Of a DNA stretch of 64,000 nucleotides, positions 1 through 9,915 are shown piece by piece. Below the pieces are notes generated by a model. That model saw only the letters and a program-made list of their open reading frames with translations. It did no database searches and was not told the DNA's origin. Each line of letters opens with the position of its first letter. Position 1 is the stretch's first letter. The translations under genes were made by a program, and so were the position numbers. Source of the stretch: Rhodanobacter sp. B04 (GTDB taxonomy: Bacteria; Pseudomonadota; Gammaproteobacteria; Xanthomonadales; Rhodanobacteraceae); contig NZ_MUNV01000006.1 of the NCBI RefSeq assembly GCF_002001125.1, forward strand, positions 372,001-436,000, read 5' to 3'.

Positions 1-1
1 C

Positions 2-922
2 TTGTACGGCAAGCCGGGCGACCTGATTCCCGGCAGCCAGCGCAGCAACCTCGACGCGGCGCGCTACTTCGTCGAACTGTCCGACGAGCTGGGCGCGGAT
101 CTGCTGGCCGATGACGTCAACGAGAACATTCCGGCATCCACCTTGCGCGACGAGCTGGCCAGGACGCTCGACGAGTTCTTCGGCGCCGGCATGATAAAGG
201 TGGAGGTGGATGCCGAACTGACCGCGAAGGCGGCAGCGGGCGCCACCCGCATCCGCCTGCGCGACGGCACCCGTTTCAGCGAGTACGACCGCCACCAGTT
301 GCTGGCGCATGAGGCCTTCGTGCACTCGCTGACCGCGCTGAACGGCCGCCAGCAGCCACTGCTGACCTCGCTGGCGCGTACCTCGCCGCGGGTCACCGCG
401 ACGCAGGAAGGGCTGGCGGTATTCGCCGAGCTGATGTCCGGCGCGATCGACATCGCCCGGCTCAAGCGCATCAGCCTGCGCATCCTGGCGATCGACATGG
501 CGCTGAACGGTGCCGATTTCGTCGAGGTCTACCGCTACTTCAGCGCCTGCGGGCAAAGCGTGGCGGACAGCTTCCATTCGGCACAGCGGGTGTTTCGCGG
601 TGTGCCGCTGGACGGTGGCGCGGCGTTCGCCAAGGACAATGTATACCTGTCCGGCCTGCTCACCGTGCACACCTTCTTCCGCTGGGCGTTCAGGCAGCAG
701 CGGATGGATCTGCTGCGCAACCTGTTTGCCGGCAAGCTGACCCTGCATGACGTGATCGCGCTGCAGCCGCATTTCGCGTCCGGCGCGATTCTGCCGCCGC
801 GCTGGCTGCCGCCGTGGATGCAGCATGTGCACGGGTTGGCCGGCAAGCTGGCGTTCTCGGTCTTCATCAACGGCATCCACATGAACCGGGTGCACGGCGA
901 CGAGTTGCTGCAGAGCGTCTAG
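2..922 (+). CDS. QEGLA-motif protein (DUF1704/MATCAP-like metallopeptidase family), 5' end missing
   Basis: The reading frame is open from the window edge, so the true start lies upstream and only the C-terminal 306 residues are seen. An HEAFVH sequence (bases 308-325, the HExxxH zinc-binding pattern of this family) is followed by QEGLA (bases 403-417), the signature of bacterial 'flavohemoglobin expression-modulating QEGLA motif' proteins. DUF1704 also contains the eukaryotic tubulin carboxypeptidase MATCAP, so a zinc carboxypeptidase activity is a family-level inference; the bacterial substrate is unknown. No signal peptide can be judged. Followed by a strong hairpin and then maeB on the same strand. 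Confidence 0.85.
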   Translation: MYGKPGDLIPGSQRSNLDAARYFVELSDELGADLLADDVNENIPASTLRDELARTLDEFFGAGMIKVEVDAELTAKAAAGATRIRLRDGTRFSEYDRHQLLAHEAFVHSLTALNGRQQPLLTSLARTSPRVTATQEGLAVFAELMSGAIDIARLKRISLRILAIDMALNGADFVEVYRYFSACGQSVADSFHSAQRVFRGVPLDGGAAFAKDNVYLSGLLTVHTFFRWAFRQQRMDLLRNLFAGKLTLHDVIALQPHFASGAILPPRWLPPWMQHVHGLAGKLAFSVFINGIHMNRVHGDELLQSV

Positions 923-932
923 CGGGGTGCTC

Positions 933-951
933 GCGACCCGGTTCGGGTCGC
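933..951. terminator. Strong intergenic hairpin after the QEGLA gene
   Basis: A perfect 8-bp stem (GCGACCCG / CGGGTCGC) with a GTT loop lies 11 bases after the stop codon. No T-run follows, so this is a possible Rho-dependent pause site or mRNA 3'-end stabiliser rather than a canonical intrinsic terminator. Confidence 0.4.
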
Positions 952-1022
952 CCCGGTGCTAACATCACAGGCGGTCAGCCGCCTGTTGCGGGCACCGCCC
1001 CTCCCCCAATAAAAACGCACCC

Positions 1023-3314
1023 ATGGCCCTCCCCGAAGATCTGCGCCACGCCGCTCTCGAATATCACCGTCATCCGCGCCCCGGCAAAATCAAGGTCACG
1101 CCGACGACCTCGCTGCTGACCCAGCGTGATCTGTCGCTGGCCTATTCGCCCGGCGTGGCGTATGCCTGCGAAGCGATCGTGGCGGACCCCAATGCGGCCA
1201 GCGAGATGACCGCGCGCGGCAACCTGGTGGCGGTGATCACCAACGGCACCGCCGTGCTGGGCCTGGGCGACATCGGCCCGCTTGCCGGTAAACCGGTCAT
1301 GGAAGGCAAGGGCGTGCTGTTCCAGAAGTTCGCCGGCATCGACGTGTTCGACATCGAATTGAACGAGCGCGATCCGGACAAGCTGGTCGACATCATCGCC
1401 TCGATGGAGCCCACCTTCGGCGGCATCAACCTGGAAGACATCAAGGCACCGGAGTGCTTCATCGTCGAGCGCAAGCTGCGCGAGCGGATGAAGATCCCGG
1501 TGTTCCACGACGATCAGCACGGCACCGCGATCATCGTCGGCGCAGCGGTATTGAATGCGCTGGAAGTGGTCGGCAAGCGGATCGGCGACGTGAAGCTGGC
1601 CACCGCCGGCGCCGGCGCCGCCGGCATCGCCTGCCTCGACATGCTGGTGGCGTTGGGCCTGAAGCCCGAGCATATCCTCGCCTACGACCGCGAGGGCGTG
1701 CTGTATACCGGTCGCGACAAGATGGATCCGGACAAGCAGCGCTACGCGCGCGACACCGACAAGCGCAGCCTGGCCGAGATCGTGGCCGGCTGCGACATCT
1801 TCCTCGGCCTGTCGGCGGGCGGCGTGCTGAAGCCGGAGATGGTCGCCACGATGGCGGACAAGCCGATCATCCTGGCGCTGGCCAACCCGAATCCCGAGAT
1901 TTCGCCGGAAGACGCGAAACAAGTGCGCCCCGACTGCATCATCGCCACCGGCCGCTCGGACTATCCGAACCAGGTCAACAACGCGCTGTGCTTCCCGTAC
2001 ATCTTCCGCGGGGCGCTGGACGTGGGCGCCACCGGCATCAACGAGGCGATGAAGCTCGCCTGCGTGCGCGCGATCGCCGAACTGGCGCGGATGGAGGCAG
2101 GCGACCTGGCCGGCGCCTACGGTGGCGAGGTGCCTACGTTCGGCACCGAATATCTAATACCGCGCCCGTTCGATCCGCGCCTGCTGGTGATGCTGGCGCC
2201 GGCGGTGGCGCAGGCGGCGATGGATTCCGGGGTGGCCACGCGGCCGATCACCGACATGGAGGCGTACAAGGAGAAACTCGGCCAGTTCATCTACCGCACC
2301 GGTCTGCTGATGAAGCCGGTCTACGAACGCGCCCGCGCCGACCGCAAGCGCGTGGTCTACGCCGAAGGCGAGGAAGAGACCGTATTGCGCGCGGTGCAGA
2401 CGGTGATCGACGAGAAGCTGGCGTTCCCGATCCTGGTCGGCCGTCCGGACGTGATCGAGACGCGCATCCAGCGGCTTGGCCTGCGCATGCGCGCCGGCGT
2501 CGACTTCGAGCTGACCAATATCAACGACGACCCGCGCTTCAGCGAATACTGGCAGCAGTATCACGCGCTGACCGAGCGTCGCGGCGTGTCGCCGGCGGCG
2601 GCGAAGAACCTGTTGCGCTCGCGCCCCACGCTGATTTCCGCGCTGATGGTCGAGCGTGGCGAGGCCGATGCGTTGATCTCCGGCCTGGTCGGTCGCTTCC
2701 ACAAGAAACTCGGCTACCTGCGCAGCGTGTTCGGCCTCGATCCGGGCGTGCAGTGCACGTCGGCGATGACCGGCGTGATCAACGACAAGGGCGCCTGGTT
2801 CTTCGTCGACACCCACGTGCAGTGCGATCCCAGCGCCGAGCAGATCGCCGAAGCGACGCTGCAGGCTTCGTATCGGCTCAAGCTGTTCGGCGTCGAGCCG
2901 AAGGTGGCGCTGCTGTCGCACTCCAACTACGGCAGCCACGACAACCCCAGCGCGGCGAAGATGCGCCAGGTGTGGCAGATCCTGAAAACACGCGCGCCGA
3001 AACTGGAAATGGACGGCGAGATGCAGGCCGACACCGCGTGGGACGAGGCGCTGCGCCATCGGATGTTCCCCAGCACCACCCTGAGCGGGCGCGCCAACCT
3101 GTTCGTGCTGCCGAACCTCGATGCGGCCAATATCACCTACAACATGGTGCGGGTGATGACCGATGGCGTGGCGATCGGGCCGATCCTGATGGGTCTGGAC
3201 AAGCCCGCGCACATCCTTACGCCGGCCTCCAGCGCGCGTCGCGTGGTCAATATGACCGCCATCGCCGCCGTGGATGCGCAGATCCGCGCTGCACAGGGCG
3301 AACGGCGTAGCTGA
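1023..3314 (+). CDS. maeB: NADP-dependent malic enzyme with C-terminal phosphotransacetylase-like domain
   Basis: Oxidatively decarboxylates malate to pyruvate with NADP+ in the cytosol, linking the TCA cycle to pyruvate and supplying NADPH. The 763 residues match the roughly 760 of the MaeB hybrid class. The malic N-terminal domain (about 1-160) carries [17 protein letters not shown] and the metal-binding segment [10 protein letters not shown] Rossmann NAD(P)-binding domain follows (about 165-400), then a phosphate acetyl/butyryltransferase-like domain (about 430-755), which in this family acts as an allosteric acetyl-CoA sensor rather than a proven enzyme. The ATG at 1023 has only a weak ribosome-binding site. 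It lies upstream of aceE on the same strand, which consumes its product. Confidence 0.95.
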   Translation: MALPEDLRHAALEYHRHPRPGKIKVTPTTSLLTQRDLSLAYSPGVAYACEAIVADPNAASEMTARGNLVAVITNGTAVLGLGDIGPLAGKPVMEGKGVLFQKFAGIDVFDIELNERDPDKLVDIIASMEPTFGGINLEDIKAPECFIVERKLRERMKIPVFHDDQHGTAIIVGAAVLNALEVVGKRIGDVKLATAGAGAAGIACLDMLVALGLKPEHILAYDREGVLYTGRDKMDPDKQRYARDTDKRSLAEIVAGCDIFLGLSAGGVLKPEMVATMADKPIILALANPNPEISPEDAKQVRPDCIIATGRSDYPNQVNNALCFPYIFRGALDVGATGINEAMKLACVRAIAELARMEAGDLAGAYGGEVPTFGTEYLIPRPFDPRLLVMLAPAVAQAAMDSGVATRPITDMEAYKEKLGQFIYRTGLLMKPVYERARADRKRVVYAEGEEETVLRAVQTVIDEKLAFPILVGRPDVIETRIQRLGLRMRAGVDFELTNINDDPRFSEYWQQYHALTERRGVSPAAAKNLLRSRPTLISALMVERGEADALISGLVGRFHKKLGYLRSVFGLDPGVQCTSAMTGVINDKGAWFFVDTHVQCDPSAEQIAEATLQASYRLKLFGVEPKVALLSHSNYGSHDNPSAAKMRQVWQILKTRAPKLEMDGEMQADTAWDEALRHRMFPSTTLSGRANLFVLPNLDAANITYNMVRVMTDGVAIGPILMGLDKPAHILTPASSARRVVNMTAIAAVDAQIRAAQGERRS

Positions 3315-3422
3315 TGGATGGCAGCCGTGCCCTGTCGGTCGGGCACGACGTTCATTCCGTGCGCGGGCGCATGGACATCCATTTGGTGCTCGTGCGCGGC
3401 GGCGGCTAAACTCATGTGTTGA

Positions 3423-3445
3423 CCCGCCGTATCCCCGACGGCGGG
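3423..3445. other. Hairpin in the aceE upstream region
   Basis: CCCGCCGT and ACGGCGGG form a perfect 8-bp stem with a 7-base loop, 45 bases before the aceE start. The following bases (GGGAATCC then CAATGACG) resemble the arms of the intergenic repeat at 36099-36212, so this may be a degenerate copy of that repeat. It could fold in the aceE leader. Confidence 0.4.
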
Positions 3446-3490
3446 AATCCCCTCAAGCCTGGCGCCGCAATGACGCCGCGGAGAATCTTC

Positions 3491-6184
3491 ATGGATCAGC
3501 TCGACGATATCCTCAACCAGGACATCGACCCCACCGAAACCCGTGAGTGGATGGATTCCCTCGATGCGGTGATCCAGCACGACGGCACCGAGCGCGCGCA
3601 CTTCCTGCTGGAACGGATGGTGGATACCACGCGTCGTTCCGGCGGCTACCTGCCGTTCGACCCGACCACCGAATACGTCAACACCATCGCGCCCGGCAAC
3701 GAGGCGAAGATGTCCGGCGATGCGGCGATGGAATGGCGCATCCGCACGCTGATCCGCTGGAACGCGATGGCGATGGTGGTGCGCGCGAACCGCAAGCCGG
3801 GCGAGCTCGGCGGCCATATCGCCAGCTTCGCCTCGAGCGCCACGCTGTACGACGTCGGCTTCAACCATTTCTGGCGCGCGCCGAGCGCGGACCATCCGGG
3901 CGACCTGGTGTTCCACCAGGGCCATTCCAGCCCGGGCATCTATGCGCGTTCGTTCCTCGAAGGCCGCCTGGCCGAGGACCAGCTCGACCTGTTCCGCATG
4001 GAAGTGGTCGGCAAGGGCCGCGCATTGTCGTCGTATCCGCATCCGTGGCTGATGCCGGACTACTGGCAGGTGCCGACGGTGTCGATGGGCCTGGGCCCGA
4101 TCCAGGCGATCTACCAGGCGCAGTTCTTCAAGTATCTGGAACATCGCGGCCTCGTGCCGAAGAGCGACCGCAAGATCTGGTGCTTCCTCGGCGACGGCGA
4201 GACCGACGAGCCGGAGTCGCTCGGCGCGATCTCGCTGGCCGGCCGCGAAGGCCTGGACAACCTGATCTTCGTGATCAACTGCAACCTGCAGCGCCTCGAC
4301 GGCCCGGTACGCGGCAACGGCAAGATCATCCAGGAACTGGAAGGCGTGTTCCGCGGCGCCGGCTGGAATGCGCTGAAGCTGGTCTGGGGCAGCTACTGGG
4401 ATCCGCTCCTCGCACGCGACACCAAGGGCGTGCTGCGCAAGCTGATGATGGAAACCGTCGACGGCGAATACCAGGCGTGCAAGGCGTTCGGCGGTGCGTA
4501 CACGCGCGAGCATTTCTTCGGCAAGTATCCGGAGACGCGCGAGATGGTCGCCAACCTCAGCGACGACGACATCTGGCGGCTGAACCGCGGCGGCCATGAT
4601 CCGCACAAGGTCTACGCGGCCTACCACGCGGCCTCGAACACCAAGGGCATGCCCACGGTGATCCTGGCCAAGACGGTGAAGGGTTACGGCATGGGCGCGG
4701 CCGGCGAGTCGCAGAACCCGACCCACCAGCAGAAGAAGCTGGACGAGGAGGCGGTGCGCCATTTCCGCGACCGCTTCCAGATCCCGATCAGCGACGACAA
4801 GCTCAAGGACGTGCCGTACTACCACCCGGGCAAGGACTCGCCGGAAGTGCAGTACATGCTGGAGCGCCGCCAGGCGCTCGGCGGCTTCCTGCCGCAGCGC
4901 CGGCGCAAGGCCGAGGCGAAGCTGAAGGCGCCGGAGCTGGCCGCGTTCGAGCAGATCACCAAGGGCACCGGCGAGCGCGAGATCTCCACCACGATGGCGC
5001 TGGTGCGCGGCATCAACCTGCTGCTGCGCGACAAGCAACTGGGCGAGCGCGTGGTGCCGATCGTCGCCGACGAGGCGCGCACGTTCGGCATGGAAGGCAT
5101 GTTCCGCCAGATCGGCATCTATGCGCCGTTCGGCCAGAAGTACAAGCCGCAGGATTCCGACCAGCTGCTGTACTACCGCGAAGACCAGAAGGGCCAGGTG
5201 CTGCAGCAGGGCATCAGCGAGGCCGGCGGCATGGCGTCGTGGATGGCCGCGGCGACCAGCTATTCGATCAGCAACCAGGCGATGCTGCCGTTCTTCATCT
5301 ACTACTCGATGTTCGGCTTCCAGCGCATCGGCGACCTGTGCTGGGCCGCCGGCGACATGCGCTCGCGCGGCTTCCTGATCGGCGGCACCGCCGGCCGCAC
5401 CACGCTCAACGGCGAGGGCCTGCAGCACGAGGACGGCCATTCGCACCTGATGTCCGGCACGATCCCGAACGTGAAGTCGTATGACCCCACGTTCTCGTAC
5501 GAGGTCGCGGTGATCCTGCAGGACGGTACGCGCCGAATGATGCAGGAGCAGGAGGACATCTACTACTACATCACCGTGATGAACGAGAACTACAGCCATC
5601 CCGACCTGCCCGTGGGCAGCGAGGAAGGCATCATCAAGGGCATGTACCTGTTCAAGGACGGCGGCAAGCCGAAGAAGGGCGAGCCGCGGGTGCAGCTGCT
5701 CGGCTCCGGCACGATCCTGCGCGAGGTGATTGCGGCGGCCGAACTGCTGGAGAAGGACTTCGGCGTGAAGTCCGACATCTGGTCGTGCCCCAGCTTCATC
5801 GAGCTGCGTCGCGACGGCTTCGATGCCGAGCGCTGGAACCGCCTGCATCCGGAAGCCGAACAGCGTGTGCCGCACATCACGGGACTGCTGGATGGTCGGC
5901 AGGGCCCGGCGATCGCCGCCACCGATTACGTACGCGAATTCGCCGACCAGGTCCGCGCGTTCATGCCCGACGGCATGCGCTATACGGTACTGGGCACCGA
6001 TGGCTACGGCCGCTCGGACACCCGTGCGCACCTGCGCGAGTTCTTCGAGGTCGATCGTTACTGGATCGCGCATGCCGCGTTGGCCGCACTGGCGAAGGAC
6101 GGCATGGTCAACGCCAAGGACGTCAGCCGCGCGATCAAGGAATACAGGCTCGATCCGGACAAGCCGAATCCGCAGACGGTCTGA
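3491..6184 (+). CDS. aceE: Pyruvate dehydrogenase E1 component, homodimeric type
   Basis: Thiamine-diphosphate-dependent decarboxylation of pyruvate and transfer of the acetyl unit to the E2 lipoyl group. The 897 residues compare with 887 in E. coli AceE. The ThDP/Mg motif begins GDGETDEPES and continues to INCNLQRLDGPV. The ATG at 3491 (MDQLDDILNQDID) follows GGAGAA at good spacing, and 5' extensions to 3470 or 3416 run into the upstream hairpin. The E2 and E3 genes lie 25 kb away at 30642-33798, so the complex is encoded at two loci. A canonical terminator follows at 6227. Confidence 0.97.
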   Translation: MDQLDDILNQDIDPTETREWMDSLDAVIQHDGTERAHFLLERMVDTTRRSGGYLPFDPTTEYVNTIAPGNEAKMSGDAAMEWRIRTLIRWNAMAMVVRANRKPGELGGHIASFASSATLYDVGFNHFWRAPSADHPGDLVFHQGHSSPGIYARSFLEGRLAEDQLDLFRMEVVGKGRALSSYPHPWLMPDYWQVPTVSMGLGPIQAIYQAQFFKYLEHRGLVPKSDRKIWCFLGDGETDEPESLGAISLAGREGLDNLIFVINCNLQRLDGPVRGNGKIIQELEGVFRGAGWNALKLVWGSYWDPLLARDTKGVLRKLMMETVDGEYQACKAFGGAYTREHFFGKYPETREMVANLSDDDIWRLNRGGHDPHKVYAAYHAASNTKGMPTVILAKTVKGYGMGAAGESQNPTHQQKKLDEEAVRHFRDRFQIPISDDKLKDVPYYHPGKDSPEVQYMLERRQALGGFLPQRRRKAEAKLKAPELAAFEQITKGTGEREISTTMALVRGINLLLRDKQLGERVVPIVADEARTFGMEGMFRQIGIYAPFGQKYKPQDSDQLLYYREDQKGQVLQQGISEAGGMASWMAAATSYSISNQAMLPFFIYYSMFGFQRIGDLCWAAGDMRSRGFLIGGTAGRTTLNGEGLQHEDGHSHLMSGTIPNVKSYDPTFSYEVAVILQDGTRRMMQEQEDIYYYITVMNENYSHPDLPVGSEEGIIKGMYLFKDGGKPKKGEPRVQLLGSGTILREVIAAAELLEKDFGVKSDIWSCPSFIELRRDGFDAERWNRLHPEAEQRVPHITGLLDGRQGPAIAATDYVREFADQVRAFMPDGMRYTVLGTDGYGRSDTRAHLREFFEVDRYWIAHAALAALAKDGMVNAKDVSRAIKEYRLDPDKPNPQTV

Positions 6185-6226
6185 AGTAAACGAGCCGTCG
6201 CCCGGTGCATGCTGGGTCGCTTCAAG

Positions 6227-6250
6227 AAACCGCCGCAATGGCGGTTTTTT
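6227..6250 (+). terminator. Rho-independent terminator of aceE
   Basis: AAACCGCC / GGCGGTTT stem with a 5-base loop ending in six T residues, 42 bases after the aceE stop. The stem begins with AAA, so in the reverse direction it could also serve the convergent MFS gene. Confidence 0.9.
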
Positions 6251-6257
6251 GATGGCG

Positions 6258-7862
6258 CTATTCGGCAAGCGCCTCCTGGATCGCCTCCAGTCCATGGCCG
6301 CGTGTCTCGATGCCACTTCGCGCGAGCATCCAGCCTGCCACGGTCATCGGCACCGCAATCAACACGGCCGACAGCATGAAGTGGCCGAACAGGCCAAGCA
6401 CGCCCAGCGCGGCGCCGAGGATGCCGCCGAACTTCGAGCAGCCGGCCACCAGGCCGGCGCCGGTGCTGCGCAAATGCACCGGATAGATTTCCGCCGCGTA
6501 CGGAATCAGCGTGGCGATCACGCCGCTGATGCTGAGCAGCAGGGCCACTGTTCCAGCCGTCGTGGCAGCGGCGGAGCGCATATCGATCAAATCGATGCCG
6601 AAGAAGAACAGCAATGCCAGCGCGGTCAATCCGATGAACAGCACCAGGGTGCGGATGCTGCTCCAGCGCTGGTACAACCCCACGACCACGCCGATACCGG
6701 GCAGTGCGAGGATGGCCGAGCGTGCCAGCAGGGCGCTGCTGCCCTGGGCATCGATGCCCAGCTTGACGAGGTTGCCGGGCAGCCACAGCAGGAAGCCGAA
6801 GTTCACCAGTCCCCAGGCCACCGCGCACATCGCCAGTCCCCAGGTGATCGGTGCATGTCGTCCACGCAGCAGTTGGCCGAACCCTGCCACGGTGGGCGGG
6901 TGCGCCTGGGTAGATGTGGCCAGTGCGCGGACATCCGCCAATGTGGATACGGCGCCGGCGGAAAACCGCTGCAGCACGGCACGTGCCTGATCCTCCAGGC
7001 CGGCCAGGGCCAGAAAGCGTGGCGACTCGGGAATATAGCGATTGAGAAAGATGATCAGCGCGCCGGTCGGCAGATTGAGCAGCCACAGCGCGCGCCAGCT
7101 GTAAGCCGGCTCGAACAATGTCGCCGCACCCGAGGCCAGCAGGTAGCCGGCCGAGGTACCGATGCCGCCCAGCGCCACCAGCAACCAGCCGCGGTGCGCG
7201 GTCGGAATGGTCTCGGCCATCAGGGTGAAGGTGATCGGCAGCATGCCGCCGGCGGCGGCACCCATCATGAAACACATCAGCAGATTCCAGCCGAATGCGG
7301 GCATGGCACCGCAGATCGAGGTACCCATGAACATCAGCGCCGAGAGCAGGATGGTCGAGCGACGGCCAAACAGATCGCCCAGGCGGCCCCATAGGATCGA
7401 ACCGACGGTCGTGCCCGTCAGTGCCGATAGTGCGAGCAGGCCACCGGTCGAGGCACTGATCGCGTATTCGGCCGACATGCCCGGCATCACGAAACCGATC
7501 GTCGCCGGCTTCATCACATCCACCGCCAACGCGATGGTCAGTACCGTCACCAGTTTCCAGTGCTCGCGGTTGAGCGGTACGCCGTCGGCCATATGGAACG
7601 GCAGCGGACTGCGCTCGGTATGCAAGGTCCGCCGCATCTGCTCGATGCGCGGCATCAGTCCGTAGGCCGCCAACAGCACGCCGAGCGGCACCAACGCCAT
7701 GCCGATGCGCATCATGTTGTCCATCGGCATGCCGGCCAGGTGGTAATGCATCGGTGCGGCCATCGCCAACATCGGCAGATGTGACAGCACGCCGGCGATC
7801 ACGGTGGCACAGCCCAGCCAGAACGCCACCGGATGATGGAACGTGATGTCTCTCGACGGCAT
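6258..7862 (-). CDS. MFS transporter, sugar/acid porter type, with extra N-terminal membrane segments
   Basis: Inner-membrane secondary transporter of 534 residues. The motif-A loop GRLGDLFGRRST (between core helices 2 and 3) and PESPRFL after core helix 6 are typical of the sugar-porter/aromatic-acid:H+ symporter branches. The conserved core begins only near residue 100 (REHWKLVTVLTIALAVDV). Before it lie two additional hydrophobic segments (about 12-35 and 50-70), giving about 14 predicted membrane spans instead of 12. The substrate cannot be told from sequence. Convergent with aceE. The ATG at 7862 begins MPSRDITFHH. Confidence 0.85.
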   Translation of the reverse strand: MPSRDITFHHPVAFWLGCATVIAGVLSHLPMLAMAAPMHYHLAGMPMDNMMRIGMALVPLGVLLAAYGLMPRIEQMRRTLHTERSPLPFHMADGVPLNREHWKLVTVLTIALAVDVMKPATIGFVMPGMSAEYAISASTGGLLALSALTGTTVGSILWGRLGDLFGRRSTILLSALMFMGTSICGAMPAFGWNLLMCFMMGAAAGGMLPITFTLMAETIPTAHRGWLLVALGGIGTSAGYLLASGAATLFEPAYSWRALWLLNLPTGALIIFLNRYIPESPRFLALAGLEDQARAVLQRFSAGAVSTLADVRALATSTQAHPPTVAGFGQLLRGRHAPITWGLAMCAVAWGLVNFGFLLWLPGNLVKLGIDAQGSSALLARSAILALPGIGVVVGLYQRWSSIRTLVLFIGLTALALLFFFGIDLIDMRSAAATTAGTVALLLSISGVIATLIPYAAEIYPVHLRSTGAGLVAGCSKFGGILGAALGVLGLFGHFMLSAVLIAVPMTVAGWMLARSGIETRGHGLEAIQEALAE

Positions 7863-8139
7863 GGGGCCAACCTGATGGATACGCCAAAATTCAGCTTAGC
7901 AGCGGTCGCAGCGAGACGCGTCGCACCCAGGCGCTACGGTTTCGGAAACCTTCCCCCAACGGGCTTTCCGGGGAGTTAGCTGCCCGTCATGAGGGCCGTG
8001 GCATCGTTGCAGATGGCGTCAGCACGGCGATGCCCGAATGCCACCTTCGCGCCCATGGCATGGGAAGGGGCTGCGGCTGCATCCATGGCTGCCACCAAAG
8101 TTTCCTACAGGGCATCCGAGCACTTGGAGGACGGTGACT

Positions 8140-8667
8140 ATGAACAAGACGATCCGTATGGGCGCGATCATGGCGGCTGGCACGGCGGCACTGTTGCTGG
8201 CCGGCTGCCAATGTCCGGGCATGGTGGCCAGGCCGATGATGGTGATGCCGGCGCCGCCGCCGGCGCCGGTGCCACCGATGGTCGAGAGCAGGCACGAGCG
8301 CCTGTCGGCGGATGCGTTGTTCGCCTTCGGCAGGTCCGATATCGACAGCCTGACCAACCGCGGGCGCAATCAGCTGGACCGGCTGGTCGAAGAACTGCGC
8401 GATACCGGCAGGATCCGTTCAGTGAGCCTGGTCGGCTACACCGACCGCATCGGCAGCCGGGCCGGCAACGACGATCTTTCGCTCAAGCGCGCCAACGCGG
8501 TGCGCGACTACCTGGTCAGCCATGGCGTGGACGCCAGCCTGATCAGCACCGAAGGTCGCGGCGATGCCGACCCGGTGGCGCTGTGCCGGCAGCTTGCAGG
8601 TGAAAGGCTGCGCGACTGCCTCGCCCCCAATCGTCGCGTGGAAGTGAACATCGAGGCGGTCAGGTAA
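8140..8667 (+). CDS. OmpA-family peptidoglycan-associated lipoprotein
   Basis: Signal peptide with lipobox LLAGC (cleavage before Cys about 24), a short proline-rich linker, then an OmpA C-terminal domain (about 65-170) that binds peptidoglycan diaminopimelate. Conserved segments include TDRIGSRAGNDDLSLKRANAV and ending in NRRVEVNI. The ATG at 8140 is chosen because GGAGG sits at 8126-8130 and it gives a clean lipoprotein signal; the upstream frame to 8038 has none. It probably tethers the outer membrane to the wall. The 277-base gap to the divergent MFS gene contains a possible pseudoknot (7938-7987). Confidence 0.92.
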   Translation: MNKTIRMGAIMAAGTAALLLAGCQCPGMVARPMMVMPAPPPAPVPPMVESRHERLSADALFAFGRSDIDSLTNRGRNQLDRLVEELRDTGRIRSVSLVGYTDRIGSRAGNDDLSLKRANAVRDYLVSHGVDASLISTEGRGDADPVALCRQLAGERLRDCLAPNRRVEVNIEAVR

Positions 8668-8689
8668 GCCGGCATTGCCGTGGTGTCAT

Positions 8690-8719
8690 GCAGGGCCGGA
8701 TACATGTGTCCGGCCCTGC
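8690..8719. terminator. Bidirectional hairpin between convergent genes
   Basis: Perfect 11-bp inverted repeat (GCAGGGCCGGA / TCCGGCCCTGC) with an 8-base loop, midway between the stop codons of the OmpA lipoprotein and the small membrane protein. There is no T-run on either side, so its strength as an intrinsic terminator is uncertain. Confidence 0.6.
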
Positions 8720-8746
8720 CGCATCTTCAGGCAACGATCGCGCGGC

Positions 8747-9079
8747 TCATTCGTCGTCGCGGCTGCGGAACACGTGGCGAAGCAACAGGAACGCGCCGAT
8801 CGTGCCGGCGACAATCGCCACACTGGCCGTCGGATGGCGCGTGACCTGACGACGCAGGCGGCGATAGTGATAATTCGCCTCGTCGGCGAAATCTTCGGCC
8901 GCGTTGGTCAGCCGCTGGCTGTAATGGTTGCCGCGCTTGCCGAAACGTTCGCCAAGGCTGCGGCCACGGTCAAACAGATTCTGTGCGCTGCTGGCAGCGC
9001 CATCGGCATAGCGACGCACACGTTCGCCGGCTTGCTCGCCCGCGTCGCGGATCTGGCGCTCGATATCACGGTTACGCAT
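8747..9079 (-). CDS. Small C-terminally membrane-anchored protein (ElaB/YqjD/DUF883-like)
   Basis: 110 residues: a highly charged, helical N-terminal part (many Arg/Glu, residues 1-78), one membrane segment (ASVAIVAGTIGAFLLLRHVF, about 82-101) and a short RSRDDE tail. This layout matches the ElaB/YqjD group of inner-membrane proteins that in E. coli bind ribosomes in stationary phase; the assignment rests on architecture, not clear sequence identity. The ATG at 9079 follows AAGGAGA; an extension to 9142 has no ribosome-binding site. Last gene before the convergent hairpin. Confidence 0.75.
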   Translation of the reverse strand: MRNRDIERQIRDAGEQAGERVRRYADGAASSAQNLFDRGRSLGERFGKRGNHYSQRLTNAAEDFADEANYHYRRLRRQVTRHPTASVAIVAGTIGAFLLLRHVFRSRDDE

Positions 9080-9184
9080 CACTTTTCTCCTTGGCATCCG
9101 AGACACAGGCTGCCAGCGAGGTCGTGAGCGGTGCGTGGACAACGGCAGCGGGCACGGCTGTCCGTTCAGTTAGGGACGAGGGAA

Positions 9185-9856
9185 TCAGCTCCCGAGGCGG
9201 TATTCGCCACCGTTCTGCAACGCGCGCTGGTAGGCCGGCCGCGCGTGGATGCGCTGCAGGAAAGTCGACAACCGCGGGTAACCCGCGTCCAGCCCGCCGC
9301 GTGCCGCGAAGGCTTCCAGCGGAAAGCTCAGCTGGATATCGGCCACGCTGAAAGCGTTGCCGGCAAACCACTCGCTCTGGCCCAGCTCGCCTTCCAGATA
9401 GTCCAGATGCAATTTCAATTGCGGATCGACGAAGCTGCTCAATACCTTGTGCGCGATGCCCCTGGCGATCGGCTTCACGAAGAACGGCGCGGGCGCGCTC
9501 TCGACTTTGCGGAACACCAGCTTCAGCAGCAGCGGCGGCATCGCCGAACCTTCGGCGTAATGCAGCCAGTAATTGCAGCGCAGCCGTGCGGTTGTGCCGT
9601 GTGCGGGAATCAGCGTGCCGGCGCCGTAGCGGTCGGCGAGGTACTCGGTGATCGCGCCGGATTCGGCCAGGGTGAGCTCCCCATCCGTGATCACCGGCGA
9701 CTTGCCCAGCGGATGCACCGCGCGTAGCTCGGGCGGCGCCAGCATGGTTTTCGGATCGCGCTGGTAGCGCTTGATTTCGTAAGGCACGCCGAGCTCTTCC
9801 AGCAGCCACAGGATGCGTTGCGAGCGTGAATTGTTCAGATGATGGACGACGATCAT
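9185..9856 (-). CDS. Glutathione S-transferase family protein
   Basis: 223 residues. N-terminal thioredoxin-like domain (1-80) with the glutathione-binding segments SRSQRILWLLEELG, KSPVI (cis-Pro) and LAESGAITEYL, followed by an all-helical C-terminal domain. This is the bacterial GST group annotated in other proteobacteria as a detoxifying transferase. The ATG at 9856 gives MIVVHHLNNS, the normal N-terminus; the long upstream extension is out of family. It lies 59 bases after the amidinohydrolase gene and may be co-transcribed with it and the MFS gene upstream. Confidence 0.93.
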   Translation of the reverse strand: MIVVHHLNNSRSQRILWLLEELGVPYEIKRYQRDPKTMLAPPELRAVHPLGKSPVITDGELTLAESGAITEYLADRYGAGTLIPAHGTTARLRCNYWLHYAEGSAMPPLLLKLVFRKVESAPAPFFVKPIARGIAHKVLSSFVDPQLKLHLDYLEGELGQSEWFAGNAFSVADIQLSFPLEAFAARGGLDAGYPRLSTFLQRIHARPAYQRALQNGGEYRLGS

Positions 9857-9915
9857 GCAGCGCTCCGCGATTTCAGGGCGATCACCGGTATGGAATCGCT
9901 GCCGGGGTGTGATGC

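Noticed and set aside
3137..6316. Very long minus-strand open frame opposite aceE (1059 codons)
   Set aside because: It is the antisense shadow of aceE, produced by high GC; the product is His/Arg/Ala-rich low-complexity sequence without any domain.
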